Position numbers and translations under genes: made by a program
Notes under the pieces: model-generated
The model's database searches: none
Told to the model about the DNA's origin: nothing
What the model saw: the letters and a program-made list of their open reading frames with translations, nothing else
Part shown: piece after piece, positions 41,403 through 50,375 of the stretch
How positions within the stretch are numbered: position 1 is the first letter of the stretch
Layout of the letters: each line of letters opens with the position of its first letter
Source of the DNA: Bacteroidia bacterium
GTDB lineage: Bacteria; Bacteroidota; Bacteroidia; Bacteroidales; CAJPTX01
DNA length: 64,000 nt
Direction: 5' to 3'
NCBI GenBank assembly: GCA_905373475.1
Contig: CAJPTC010000001.1
Span: 1 to 64,000, forward strand

Positions 41403-42198
41403 TGGCAAAAATTTTCTCGTAAACAGTATCTATAGATTCCGTCGTGCGGAGCTCGTGCACCTGTTTGCCTCGCTCTTGGGCGTAGCTCAACAAGAGCGGG
41501 TCGACTTCTACGTCTCCGACTAAGACTGCGTCAGAATAACGAATAGCGAGTTCAGAAAGTACACGGTGCGTACCGTCTGCGAGGAGTGTAACCTCCTCTT
41601 CGGGCAATTTCAAGGCTGTGGCGGACTCTTTGAGCGATACGCCTACCAGCTCGTCAAGGTTATCCTCATACAACGAGGTTACAATTTTTACCTTCGAGAA
41701 CAGGGGGTCGTGCTTATAGGCGAGCCGTACCATAGGGGGAATGTATGAGGAAAACCACCCATTGCAATGGATGAGGTCGGGCATCCAACGTAGCTTTTTA
41801 ATGGTTTCGAGCACCCCTTTGGCAAAGAAGACACCGCGCCGATCGTTGTCGGTATAGGGCGTGTCGGTTTCATCATGTAGAATCCCGTGACGCGTGGAGA
41901 AGAATTCCAGATTATCAATAAAATAGACTTGTAGGCGTGTGCCTTGTATGGAGGCTACTTTAATGATGAGCGTGTAGTCCTCCTTCGCAACCATCAGATT
42001 AAGACCTGAAAGACGATGAACGTCATGAAGCTGATTGCGTCGCTCGTTGATAATGCCATATTTGGGGATGAATGTGCGCACTTCTGCGCCTCGCTCTAGC
42101 GCGGCTCTGGGTAGATTTCCGCCTTGTTGAGCAAGGTGACTACCGACTATGTAGGGTTCAACTTCTTGGTTTACGTAGAGGATTTTCTTACCTTTCAT
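41383..42198 (-). CDS. Glycogen/starch synthase-like protein (GT5 N-terminal domain only)
   Basis: 271 residues covering just the GT5 N-terminal Rossmann domain: MKGKKILYVNQEVEPYIVGS, PKYGIINERRNQ, DLIHCNGWFSSYIP and so on. The C-terminal GT1 domain, which carries half of the nucleotide-sugar site, is absent; this is the normal short form in Bacteroidetes annotation and not a recent truncation, since the gene ends in an operon overlap. The canonical K-x-G-G-L motif is altered (SHLAQQGGNLPRA). Whether it makes glycogen alone is doubtful. A -7 box at 42250-42257 precedes it. Confidence 0.82.
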   Translation of the reverse strand: MKGKKILYVNQEVEPYIVGSHLAQQGGNLPRAALERGAEVRTFIPKYGIINERRNQLHDVHRLSGLNLMVAKEDYTLIIKVASIQGTRLQVYFIDNLEFFSTRHGILHDETDTPYTDNDRRGVFFAKGVLETIKKLRWMPDLIHCNGWFSSYIPPMVRLAYKHDPLFSKVKIVTSLYEDNLDELVGVSLKESATALKLPEEEVTLLADGTHRVLSELAIRYSDAVLVGDVEVDPLLLSYAQERGKQVHELRTTESIDTVYEKIFANEQAKV

Positions 42199-42249
42199 TC
42201 CTTAAAATTGATTGACCGACCTAAGCTTTTATAGAAAAAAGCCACCATG

Positions 42250-42257
42250 CAAAAGTA
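42250..42257 (-). promoter_or_regulatory. Promoter -7 box of the GT5-DUF4270-glmS unit
   Basis: TACTTTTG on the minus strand matches TAnnTTTG; leader about 45 nt. Confidence 0.6.
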
Positions 42258-42354
42258 GCTAAAATAGTTGGCGGGGTTGGGGAGCGAAAATCTGTTCGGC
42301 TGCATTTGCCTACAAAGCAACTTTTGGATGTGGGGCGTCGTTACACGCAGTAGG

Positions 42355-43125
42355 ATGAAAACAAAAGAAGAAATTGTACGGAACTGGTTGCCCCGTTATA
42401 CGGGGTTGCCTTTGCATGCTTTTCAGCCGCACGTACTCCTAACAAATTTTCAGTCATATCTAGAACTCTTCTGTACATTAACAGGAGCGGAAATCGCGAA
42501 TCCCTCTGCCAACATGCCCTCGGCATCCTGCGAGGGTATTACTATGATTAACTTCGGAATCGGAAGTCCGAATGCTGCCACTATAATGGATCTGCTACAA
42601 GCCGTTCCTGTTCGCGCTTCTCTCTTTTTAGGGAAGTGTGGTGGGCTGCACGAATCGTTTGCGTTGGGCGATTTCATACTCCCAGTTGCCGCCATACGGC
42701 ATGAAGGAACTTCCGATAACTACTTTCCGCCCGAAGTTCCTGCTCTGCCCACTTTCAATTTGCAACGTGCAACGGCAGAAATTGTACAGAGCAAGGGCTG
42801 CGACTACTGGGCTGGTACTGTGTTAACAACCAACCGCCGTGTTTGGGAGTTCGATCAGCACTTCAAGGAATATCTGGGCAGGGTACAAGCCGTAGCTGTT
42901 GACATGGAATGTGCCACCTTGTTTACAGTAGGCGCTTACAACCAAATAGCTAACGGTGCTCTTTTGCTCATTTCCGATCAGCCTATGATTGCAGAAGGAA
43001 TAAAAACACAAGAGAGCGATAGGCGAGTAAATCTACAATTTGCAGAACGCCACATCCAAATAGGCATTGACACGTTGCAAGAGTTGGAGAGAAATGCTTC
43101 CAATATAAGGAAGCTCCGCTTCTAG
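42355..43125 (+). CDS. amn: AMP nucleosidase (short form)
   Basis: 256-residue enzyme splitting AMP into adenine and ribose 5-phosphate, of the short Bacteroidota type (no N-terminal regulatory domain of the E. coli enzyme). Phosphorylase-fold motifs are clear: NFGIGSPNAATIMDLL, LFLGKCGGLHESFALGDFIL, and the catalytic DMECATLFTVG with its ME pair. ATG 42355 (MKTKEEIVRNWLPRYTGLPL) matches relatives; the longer TTG start at 42268 would add 29 unlikely residues. Divergent from the GT5 unit, convergent with nothing; copA follows 84 bp later. Confidence 0.93.
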   Translation: MKTKEEIVRNWLPRYTGLPLHAFQPHVLLTNFQSYLELFCTLTGAEIANPSANMPSASCEGITMINFGIGSPNAATIMDLLQAVPVRASLFLGKCGGLHESFALGDFILPVAAIRHEGTSDNYFPPEVPALPTFNLQRATAEIVQSKGCDYWAGTVLTTNRRVWEFDQHFKEYLGRVQAVAVDMECATLFTVGAYNQIANGALLLISDQPMIAEGIKTQESDRRVNLQFAERHIQIGIDTLQELERNASNIRKLRF

Positions 43126-43209
43126 CTACATAGCGCGAGATTGTCCTGCATTCCTAACATTTCGCCACCTTTGTATGTTATTTAGAGTGAAACAAGATAG
43201 CGAACTGTC

Positions 43210-45435
43210 ATGGCTGTTGTGAAGAAGACATATCAGGTACTCGGCATTGGTTGTGCTGCCTGTGTGGCGCGTATTGAGACCACTCTCGGCAAAATGAAGG
43301 GGATTCGCGTTGCTCGTATCGATATTACGACCAATATCCTCAGGGTGGAATTTGATGATAAAGTTTTGACCCCGTTGCAAATTCAGCGCGAGGTGCAGAA
43401 AATAGGCTATGATATGGTGGTAGAGGAGAAAGAAGAGCTTTTCTACCAACCGCAGGCCTTACTTGAACAAACCAAGCGCCGTCTTCCCATACTCCTTTTG
43501 GGCGTACTGGGGGCTTTTGCGGCTTGGGGTGTAATGCTTTACGCGCACCACGAGTTTTGGAGTGTGATAACGCAGCTCGTTCTTTCGGCGCTAGTTACTT
43601 ATGGGGTGGGAGCACCTATTCATGCTCGTGCGTTGCGTCAGCTCAGACATGCTCAATTTAGCATGGACACGCTTATCTTCCTCAGTGCTAATACCGTTTT
43701 TCTGTACAGCCTTTTCGGTATGGTAAGCAACTTTGTTGCTCCGTCTGAAAATCTGTACCCCCTGTTTTTTGATTCTTCTGCCATGATTATCTCCATCATC
43801 TCGTTTGGGAAATGGCTAGAAGATCTTGCAAAATCGAAGGCCGCAAGCAACTTGACACAGCTCATGGAGCTACAACCAGATCAGGTCTTTGTTTTGCGTA
43901 ATGGCACTTTTGTAGAAGAACTGATAACTAACATCGTTGCGGGAGACACCATTCTTGTGAAAAGCGGACAACGCATCCCTGTAGATGGTACGATTACCGA
44001 GGGGAGTGGCTCCTTGAATGAAAGTTCGATGACGGGAGAGTCCGAACTTGTTTTCCGAAAAGCAGGCGCTACGGTTTACGCTGGCACTTACTTAGACGAC
44101 GGCACGCTACAAATCAATGCCGAACATATTGGTGCCGAGTCTCAACTCGGACAAATGATTCAACACGTGCAAGAAGCACAGACGAGCAAACCCCAAATAC
44201 AAAGTTTGGCGGACAAGATTTCGGGCATTTTTGTTCCCATCATTATAGCAATTGCGCTGATTACCTTTTTCGGCTGGGGCATTTTGTCGCACGACCCCGA
44301 TGCTTGGCGTATGGGGATAATTGCGGCAGCTTCCGTACTCTCTATTGCTTGTCCGTGTGCACTGGGGTTAGCCACTCCTACAGCTGTAATCTCAGCAATC
44401 GGTGTCGCGGCACGCGAACTCGTGCTTGTAAAGGATGCGCAAGGGTTACAAATCGCACGAGACATTAAACACATCTTTTTCGATAAAACGGGCACGCTCA
44501 CCAAAGGACACCCGATCGTTGTTAAGTTCCATTGGTGTGTGGATGACGATGAAAAAAAATATGCTCGCAACCTCCTTTACACCTTAGAAATGCGTTCTGG
44601 GCACGCTCTTGCTAAATCTGTTGTAGCTTGGTTGCGGACGGGCGAGATGCTCTCAGTAGAGAATTACCACATAGTGCCAGGTAAAGGGATAGAGTGTACC
44701 TACGAAGGCAATTCTTTTTCGCTCGGGAATATAGAATTTGCCAAGGAGAAGAAGGTAAACCTGCTTCCGTTGCACGACAAGCTCCGTGACTGGTCTGAAG
44801 AAGGTTTGACGCTGGTTACCCTACAGCAAGAAGGACGGCTTCTCCTTGCTTTGGCATTGACCGATGCGATACGTGAAGGGATCGGAACGACGATAACTGA
44901 ATTGCAAGAGATGGGGATCGAGTGCCATATACTCTCTGGCGATAATTTACAGGCTACCACACGTATAGCAATAGAGTCGGGGGTTGGAGTCGCGAATATG
45001 GCCAGTGGGCTTTTGCCCGCAGAGAAAGCCGCGCGAATCCAAGAAATGAGAAATGTTGAGGTTAACGGTCGTAAGACGATTGTGGGAATGGTGGGGGATG
45101 GTACAAACGATGCGCTTGCTATTACTTCTGCGGATGTGAGTTTTGCCATGGCTTCGGGCGATGATATCTCTAAGAGTTGTGCCACCTTTACGCTGGTCAA
45201 TCAGAATTTGCGCTCCATTCCCGTGATTATACGATTGAGTCAGGTTACAATGCATATCATACGCCAGAATCTGTTCTGGGCGGTGGTATACAATTTCTTA
45301 GCAATCCCGATCGCGGCGGGTGCTCTTTACGTACCGCTGGGCTTGAAGATGCATCCCATGATATCGGTCATTGCGATGTCTTTAAGTTCCTTAATTGTTG
45401 TATTTAACAGTCTACGACTTCGCAGCTTTAAGTAG
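43210..45435 (+). CDS. copA: Copper-exporting P1B-type ATPase
   Basis: 741-residue inner-membrane pump driving Cu+ out of the cytoplasm. One N-terminal heavy-metal domain with CxxC (C15, C18 in GCAACVARIE), eight predicted membrane helices, the TGES actuator motif (MTGESELV), the transmembrane CPC metal site (C381-P-C383), the phosphorylated Asp425 in DKTGTLTKG, the HP-type motif SGHALAKSV, and the hinge GDGTNDALAIT near the C-terminus. CPC with GDGTND fits Cu+ rather than Zn2+/Cd2+. No adjacent copper chaperone or regulator. Confidence 0.95.
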   Translation: MAVVKKTYQVLGIGCAACVARIETTLGKMKGIRVARIDITTNILRVEFDDKVLTPLQIQREVQKIGYDMVVEEKEELFYQPQALLEQTKRRLPILLLGVLGAFAAWGVMLYAHHEFWSVITQLVLSALVTYGVGAPIHARALRQLRHAQFSMDTLIFLSANTVFLYSLFGMVSNFVAPSENLYPLFFDSSAMIISIISFGKWLEDLAKSKAASNLTQLMELQPDQVFVLRNGTFVEELITNIVAGDTILVKSGQRIPVDGTITEGSGSLNESSMTGESELVFRKAGATVYAGTYLDDGTLQINAEHIGAESQLGQMIQHVQEAQTSKPQIQSLADKISGIFVPIIIAIALITFFGWGILSHDPDAWRMGIIAAASVLSIACPCALGLATPTAVISAIGVAARELVLVKDAQGLQIARDIKHIFFDKTGTLTKGHPIVVKFHWCVDDDEKKYARNLLYTLEMRSGHALAKSVVAWLRTGEMLSVENYHIVPGKGIECTYEGNSFSLGNIEFAKEKKVNLLPLHDKLRDWSEEGLTLVTLQQEGRLLLALALTDAIREGIGTTITELQEMGIECHILSGDNLQATTRIAIESGVGVANMASGLLPAEKAARIQEMRNVEVNGRKTIVGMVGDGTNDALAITSADVSFAMASGDDISKSCATFTLVNQNLRSIPVIIRLSQVTMHIIRQNLFWAVVYNFLAIPIAAGALYVPLGLKMHPMISVIAMSLSSLIVVFNSLRLRSFK

Positions 45436-45629
45436 ACAGCCATCCCTTGGCTGGTGGGGAGAGTCGTCTCTTCCATGTGGGGGCAAAACAGAAATTTGAG
45501 CGTGCCTCGTGTATTATGCTGCACTGCCCAGACCGCTTTTTGTAGGTGTCTGATTTTTACCCTCAATTTCCAAACTAGCTGGTACATTTAAGTCGGTTGT
45601 TGTGCTACAAGGAGTTCGTTTTTTTTCGC

Positions 45630-45637
45630 TAGCTTTG
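45630..45637 (+). promoter_or_regulatory. Promoter -7 box of atpDC
   Basis: TAGCTTTG matches TAnnTTTG, 38 bp before the atpD start. Upstream, 45436-45629 holds a small inverted repeat after copA (CAGCCA/TGGCTG) and otherwise nothing that I can support. Confidence 0.55.
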
Positions 45638-45675
45638 CCTTCGTTAAAGAGGTAAAATCTGATCGTTGTAAAAAT

Positions 45676-47181
45676 ATGGTTAAAGGGGTAGTGTCGCAGG
45701 TTATTGGTCCTGTTGTAGACGTGGTGTTTGAAGTGCCCGAGGAACAGATGCCAACGCTCCATGACGCCTTGGACTTGACGCGTCAGGATGGGTCGCATCT
45801 TATTCTCGAAGTGCAACAACACATTGGAGACAAAACCGTGCGTACAATCGCTATGGATTCTACCGACGGTCTCAGTCGTGGTATGGAGGTGGTTGCTACT
45901 GGTTCTAGTATCACCATGCCAGGGGGCGATGCGTTGCGTGGGCGTCTGCTGAATGTGATAGGAGATACGATAGACGGGTTACGCAAACTGGAGGGTAAAA
46001 AGACGCACCCCATTCACCGCGATCCGCCGAGGTACGAAGACTTGAAAACCGAAAAAGAGGTGCTCTATACGGGGATTAAAGTCATCGACCTTCTTGAGCC
46101 CTACATGAAAGGGGGAAAGATTGGTCTCTTTGGTGGGGCTGGTGTAGGTAAAACCGTCTTGATCATGGAGATGATCAACAACATCGCCAAAGGATACAAT
46201 GGGATGACGGTTTTCGCTGGTGTCGGCGAACGTACGCGTGAGGGGAACGACCTACTGCGCGAAATGATAGAATCGAACGTAATTCGTTACGGTGAAGAGT
46301 TCAAGGCTTCTATGGAGAAGGGCGAATGGGATTTAGGTAAGGTGAATTATGAAGAACTTGCCAAATCGCAAGCAACGCTCGTGTTCGGGCAGATGAACGA
46401 ACCTCCAGGAGCACGTGCTACTGTAGCACTTTCTGCCTTGACAGTGGCAGAGTCTTTCCGCGATGGCGGGAGCGATGGCGAAGGTCGCGATATCCTTTTG
46501 TTTATCGACAATATTTTCCGATTTACACAGGCTGGTTCTGAGGTATCTGCGCTGTTGGGGCGTATGCCCTCTGCGGTGGGTTACCAACCTACTTTGGCGA
46601 CAGAGATGGGCGGTATGCAAGAGCGTATTACCTCTACAAAACGTGGTTCAATTACTTCAGTGCAAGCTGTTTACGTGCCAGCAGATGACTTAACCGACCC
46701 GGCACCTGCAACAACGTTCTCGCACCTAGATGCAACAACGGTCTTGAGTCGTAAGATTTCGGAGTTGGGGATCTATCCCGCGGTAGACCCGTTGGATTCG
46801 ACCTCTCGTATTCTTACCCCCGAAATTGTGGGACAGGAACACTACGATACGGCACAACGCGTAAAGGCGCTCTTGCAGCGTTACAACGAATTGCAAGATA
46901 TCATTGCTATCCTTGGTATGGATGAGTTAAGCGAGGAGGATAAACTCACGGTACACCGTGCGCGTCGTGTACAGCGTTTCCTTTCGCAGCCTTTCCACGT
47001 GGCAGAGCAGTTTACGGGCTTGAAAGGGGTTTTGGTCTCGATAGAAGACACGGTGAAGGGCTTCAATATGATTATGAACGGCGAGGTCGATCAGTATCCC
47101 GAAGCGGCATTCAACCTTGTCGGTACTATCGAGGAGGCTATAGCGAAAGGCGAGCGCTTGCTCAAGGGTGAGAATAAGTAA
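45676..47181 (+). CDS. atpD: F-type ATP synthase subunit beta
   Basis: Catalytic subunit of the F1 sector. 501 residues. P-loop GGAGVGKTVLIMEM (from about residue 153), the catalytic glutamate in VGERTREGNDL, DNIFRFTQAGSEVSALLGRMPSAVGYQPTL in two conserved halves, and a helical C-terminus with the EELxxEDKLTVxRARRxQRFLSQPFxVAE signature all present. Only atpC follows; the remaining F1 and Fo genes are not in the window. A V-type catalytic subunit would lack this arrangement. Confidence 0.97.
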   Translation: MVKGVVSQVIGPVVDVVFEVPEEQMPTLHDALDLTRQDGSHLILEVQQHIGDKTVRTIAMDSTDGLSRGMEVVATGSSITMPGGDALRGRLLNVIGDTIDGLRKLEGKKTHPIHRDPPRYEDLKTEKEVLYTGIKVIDLLEPYMKGGKIGLFGGAGVGKTVLIMEMINNIAKGYNGMTVFAGVGERTREGNDLLREMIESNVIRYGEEFKASMEKGEWDLGKVNYEELAKSQATLVFGQMNEPPGARATVALSALTVAESFRDGGSDGEGRDILLFIDNIFRFTQAGSEVSALLGRMPSAVGYQPTLATEMGGMQERITSTKRGSITSVQAVYVPADDLTDPAPATTFSHLDATTVLSRKISELGIYPAVDPLDSTSRILTPEIVGQEHYDTAQRVKALLQRYNELQDIIAILGMDELSEEDKLTVHRARRVQRFLSQPFHVAEQFTGLKGVLVSIEDTVKGFNMIMNGEVDQYPEAAFNLVGTIEEAIAKGERLLKGENK

Positions 47182-47210
47182 AAGCTAGAGGGTACGAGAA
47201 AAGGATTGCG

Positions 47211-47471
47211 ATGCGAGTAAGTATCATAACCCCAGAGCAGGTAGTTCTTGCCTGCGATGCGCATCAGGTGCTCGTACCTGGTACGAAGAGTCCTTTCGCT
47301 ATGCTAGACAATCACCAAGCAATAATTTCGTCGCTTGTGCCCAACGGGCTTGTAAAGATCACCAAGCCCGATGGCAGTGAGGTGCGGGTGCAGATAGAAG
47401 GGAATTGTATTGTCGAACAACACGAGAATTTAGTCTCTATTCTTGCCACCAAGGCTAGGGTAGAACAGTAA
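47211..47471 (+). CDS. atpC: F-type ATP synthase subunit epsilon (short)
   Basis: 86-residue beta-sandwich domain of the epsilon subunit (MRVSIITPEQVVLACDAHQV ... VPGTKSPFAMLDNHQAIISS). The C-terminal helical hairpin of longer epsilon subunits is missing, as is usual in Bacteroidota. It lies 29 bp after atpD in the same unit. It contacts gamma and the c-ring in the rotor stalk. Confidence 0.93.
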   Translation: MRVSIITPEQVVLACDAHQVLVPGTKSPFAMLDNHQAIISSLVPNGLVKITKPDGSEVRVQIEGNCIVEQHENLVSILATKARVEQ

Positions 47472-47486
47472 TTACTGGAAAAAGCG

Positions 47487-48158
47487 ATGATGCGCTACTT
47501 GCTAATCGCATCCTTTTGTATTTTATTTATGGGCAACGCTTGCGCTCAGCAGGCGTTGCTTACAAGTTCTGGCGCTGTTGTGGGCACAAAGATGGTAGTA
47601 TCTACCCAAGCCCCTTATTGTATTATTTGTCCTGACGATGCCGTAACGACCGCCGAGCTAGTCGCACTGGGGCGTAAAATCAACAATATGGGTGCTAATG
47701 TTCTCTTGCTTCCGCAGGATGCGCCTTACACGTCAGCAAATGCTTCGGTCGATTCGTTGGTAACCAATATCGGTTGGCGTGTTGCTGAGCTACGTAAGCT
47801 GACAGCAGCTCCCATTTTCCTTTTTGCAGAGAATAGAATCTCTGCGGCTTGTCTGATAGCAGCTACGAAGTATTTCGCAATTAAGGGTGTAGTGGCAGTG
47901 TCTACGGGTGAATATTTTGGTGGTAAAAGGTATGTAGAGCACTCGCTTAGCATGCTGCGTGTACCCGTCTTATCGCTCTGCACACAAGACGAACAAGAAG
48001 CGGTAAAAGGAGTCTTCTCTAAAGTGCCTCGCAAGCTTGTTATTTTCTCTACCGATTTGCAGTCGTCGGGGTATTCTGACTTGCTTAAGAATACGAAACA
48101 GTCTGGCAAGATATGGCTAGCCGTTTCGGTCTTTTATCACGAGCATTTCGAGAATTAG
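47487..48158 (+). CDS. Exported protein resembling a nucleophile-less alpha/beta hydrolase
   Basis: 223 residues with a signal peptide (LLIASFCILFMGNACAQ). The mature part follows the alpha/beta-hydrolase pattern: GANVLLLPQDAP where an oxyanion strand-loop is expected, then PIFLFAENRISAACLIAATK in the nucleophile-elbow position, AIKGVVAVSTGEYFGG and LRVPVLSLCTQDEQEA. The GxSxG elbow is replaced by AENRIS, so catalysis of the usual kind is unlikely. It starts 15 bp after atpC, where other Bacteroidales also carry a small unrelated gene before atpB. Assignment is tentative. Confidence 0.55.
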   Translation: MMRYLLIASFCILFMGNACAQQALLTSSGAVVGTKMVVSTQAPYCIICPDDAVTTAELVALGRKINNMGANVLLLPQDAPYTSANASVDSLVTNIGWRVAELRKLTAAPIFLFAENRISAACLIAATKYFAIKGVVAVSTGEYFGGKRYVEHSLSMLRVPVLSLCTQDEQEAVKGVFSKVPRKLVIFSTDLQSSGYSDLLKNTKQSGKIWLAVSVFYHEHFEN

Positions 48159-48278
48159 GGTTGCTCAGAATCGCAGCTCGGTGGCGTGTACTTACGTTAT
48201 ACCCTATAGATTCGTTTCATTAAAATCATTTCAGGAGTAGCGAGATCTCCTTTGTTGGAGAAGGGGATTCCCTCTGAT

Positions 48279-48309
48279 TTTGCCTACTTCAGAAAAGTTA
48301 CTACCTTTG
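48279..48309 (+). promoter_or_regulatory. Complete promoter of tRNA-fMet
   Basis: TTTG (48279-48282), 19-bp spacer, TACCTTTG (48302-48309), the same -7 octamer and spacing as at tRNA-Lys. Confidence 0.85.
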
Positions 48310-48351
48310 TGGCGTTGGTAAGCTTTGCGCTGAGTACTGTTTACCAGAGGA

Positions 48352-48424
48352 TGCGGGGTGGAGCAGTTGGTAGCTCGTTGGGCTCATAACCCAGAGGCCG
48401 TAGGTTCGAGTCCTACCCCCGCTA
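48352..48424 (+). tRNA. Initiator tRNA-fMet (anticodon CAT)
   Basis: Cloverleaf: acceptor TGCGGGG/CCCCGCT, in which positions 1 and 72 (T and T) do not pair; D stem GAGC/GCTC with A11-U24; anticodon stem TTGGG/CCCAG with the three G-C pairs; loop CTCATAA; T arm GTAGG TTCGAGT CCTAC. The unpaired 1-72, A11-U24 and GGG/CCC are the three hallmarks of the initiator. CCA is not encoded. The 1-72 mismatch here is U-U instead of the common C-A. Confidence 0.95.
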
Positions 48425-48429
48425 CGAGA

Positions 48430-48465
48430 GAGGCACGTCTTGAGGACGTGCCTCTTTTATTTTCT
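48430..48465 (+). terminator. Terminator of tRNA-fMet
   Basis: Perfect 10-bp stem GAGGCACGTC/GACGTGCCTC (48430-48439 with 48445-48454), 5-nt loop, followed by TTTTATTTTC. Confidence 0.9.
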
Positions 48466-48553
48466 GTAAGAGGAGGGCTAGCAATACAAGATATCCTCTA
48501 ATCGTTATTACTAGAGTTGTGCACATCACACCTAACCCGCAAACGATTAGTAT

Positions 48554-49708
48554 ATGCGCATTCCCACGCGCCCATTAAATTTTTCCTTACTACTATTCGC
48601 TTCAGGCATTGTTGCCCTGACGCTCTATGTTACCCATCGGCAGGCTACGCGGCTTGGTGATGAGGAAAGGAATAAGATCCGTTTATGGACAGAGGCTACG
48701 CGACGTGCCGTAGACTTGAATAGCCCCGCACAGGATTACGAATTTATCCTTCAGGTAATTGAGCGAAATGAGACAGTACCTGTGCTACTTACCAATAGTT
48801 CGCAGCATCCTATTTCAATGCGGAATATTCCCGAATCGGCGATCGGAGATCAGAAGAAAATAAAACGACTGATAGAGACTTTCGCAGAAGAAAATCAGCC
48901 GATACGCATTGTATTTCCATCAGGCGATGTGAACTATGTTTACTACGGGCGTAGCGAGACACTGAAAGAGTTGCGTTACTACCCGTTTATACAACTTTCT
49001 CTCATTGTAGTCCTAGTTCTACTAGGCTATCTTGTTCTGCACTATTCGCGCCGCACGGAACAAAACAGTGTATGGGTGGGCATGGCACGTGAGACGGCGC
49101 ATCAGCTGGGTACTCCCATTTCATCGCTCGTGGCTTGGCAGCAATTATTGGCCTCTGACGAGACGGATTTGATTGATTCGCAAGTACTAGCCGAATCGTT
49201 AGGGTTAGACGTCATGCGCTTGCAACGAGTAGCCGAACGTTTCTCGAAGATTGGAGCAAAACCTCAACTGCTAGACACAGAACTTCAAGATACCATTGCG
49301 ACTTCGGTAGAATATATGCGCGGACGTATATCGCAGCGTATTGCTTTAACCTTCAAGGTGGTCAATGCTCCGCGCCCTATTTATCACAATGCCATTTTAT
49401 TGCAGTGGGTGATAGAGAACCTAATTCGCAATGCCGTAGATGCCATGTCGCACGGCGGTACGATAGATCTTACCCTAGTTTATACTCCACGAGGTGCGCA
49501 GATAGATTGTACAGACACAGGGTGCGGTATAAGCAAGCGGAAGTGGAAAAGTGTCTTCCGCCCTGGTTATAGCACGAAAACGCGTGGATGGGGGTTAGGT
49601 TTATCGCTCTCGCGACGCATCATCGTTTCCTATCACAAAGGCAAATTATTTGTACACAATTCTGTCCCGCTGCGAGGAACAACATTTCGTATTCTGTTGC
49701 GAGGGTAA
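48554..49708 (+). CDS. Membrane sensor histidine kinase
   Basis: 384 residues: one N-terminal TM helix (10-27), an extracytoplasmic region, a second TM (about 145-163), then the kinase core. H-box AHQLGTPISSL with H183 as phosphoacceptor, N-box VIENLIRNAVDAMSH, G1 DCTDTGCGIS, G2 GWGLGLSLSRRI. No response regulator lies beside it. The H-box HQLGTPxSSL form is typical of a conserved Bacteroidota kinase group whose signal is unknown. Confidence 0.93.
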   Translation: MRIPTRPLNFSLLLFASGIVALTLYVTHRQATRLGDEERNKIRLWTEATRRAVDLNSPAQDYEFILQVIERNETVPVLLTNSSQHPISMRNIPESAIGDQKKIKRLIETFAEENQPIRIVFPSGDVNYVYYGRSETLKELRYYPFIQLSLIVVLVLLGYLVLHYSRRTEQNSVWVGMARETAHQLGTPISSLVAWQQLLASDETDLIDSQVLAESLGLDVMRLQRVAERFSKIGAKPQLLDTELQDTIATSVEYMRGRISQRIALTFKVVNAPRPIYHNAILLQWVIENLIRNAVDAMSHGGTIDLTLVYTPRGAQIDCTDTGCGISKRKWKSVFRPGYSTKTRGWGLGLSLSRRIIVSYHKGKLFVHNSVPLRGTTFRILLRG

Positions 49709-49887
49709 TAGACTCCCTATCTACGCTCAGAATGATGCGGCAGGAATGAGCCTCGTAGGAGGTTTGCAGACCTCGCGTGAGCTCGTTACTTTTTATCTCT
49801 TCATCTTGCAGGACTTGCTAGGGTAATGCCAAAAGCGTTCTCTGATTGCAAACGGAAAAGTACATGTCAGATTCTTGCAGAAATCGT

Positions 49888-49895
49888 TACCTTTG
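49888..49895 (+). promoter_or_regulatory. Promoter -7 box of gcvH
   Basis: TACCTTTG matches TAnnTTTG, 34 bp before the gcvH start. No clear TTTG at -33. Confidence 0.6.
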
Positions 49896-49929
49896 CTCAT
49901 AGAGATAAATATTTAGAGGTGATAGGACT

Positions 49930-50310
49930 ATGAATTTTCCAGACAAGATTCGTTACAGCGAAGATCACGAATGGATTCGTGTCGACGGGAGTGAAGCCAT
50001 AATAGGTATTACAGATTTTGCGCAGAGCGAATTGGGTGATATTGTGTTTGTTGATATTCCCGAGGTAGGAATAGAACTAGCGAAGGGAGAGGTTTTTGGC
50101 TCAATTGAGGCTGTAAAGACTGTCTCCGACTTGATATTACCCGCTTCGGGCGAACTTCTTGAGGTAAACAAACTACTTGAAGATAACCCCGAGACCATCA
50201 ACAGCGATCCTTACGATAAGGGCTGGATTATACGTATTCGCCTCAAAGATCCGAAGGAAGTAGATAGCTTGATGGACGCAGCACAGTATCAGGCATTTAT
50301 CAAGAAATAA
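49930..50310 (+). CDS. gcvH: Glycine cleavage system H protein
   Basis: 126-residue lipoyl carrier that shuttles the aminomethyl group between the P, T and L proteins. The lipoylated lysine is K63 in GSIEAVKTVSDL; EDHEWI at the N-terminus and NxxPExINxDPYxKGWxIRI near the C-terminus are family signatures. gcvT and gcvP are not next to it, so it is a stand-alone gene with its own promoter; H protein also serves lipoyl relay. Confidence 0.97.
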   Translation: MNFPDKIRYSEDHEWIRVDGSEAIIGITDFAQSELGDIVFVDIPEVGIELAKGEVFGSIEAVKTVSDLILPASGELLEVNKLLEDNPETINSDPYDKGWIIRIRLKDPKEVDSLMDAAQYQAFIKK

Positions 50311-50375
50311 GTACAAACAAGACTCTAACCACTCGAATACTAGCAGCTTTTATTTTAAACTAAAGTTGTAGAGTC

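Noticed and set aside
41383..42198. GT5 protein as a truncated pseudogene
   Set aside because: The short form is usual in Bacteroidota and the gene ends in an operon overlap, so it is likely functional.
44700..45200. 166-codon antisense frame inside copA
   Set aside because: Shadow of the P-type ATPase; low complexity and no family.
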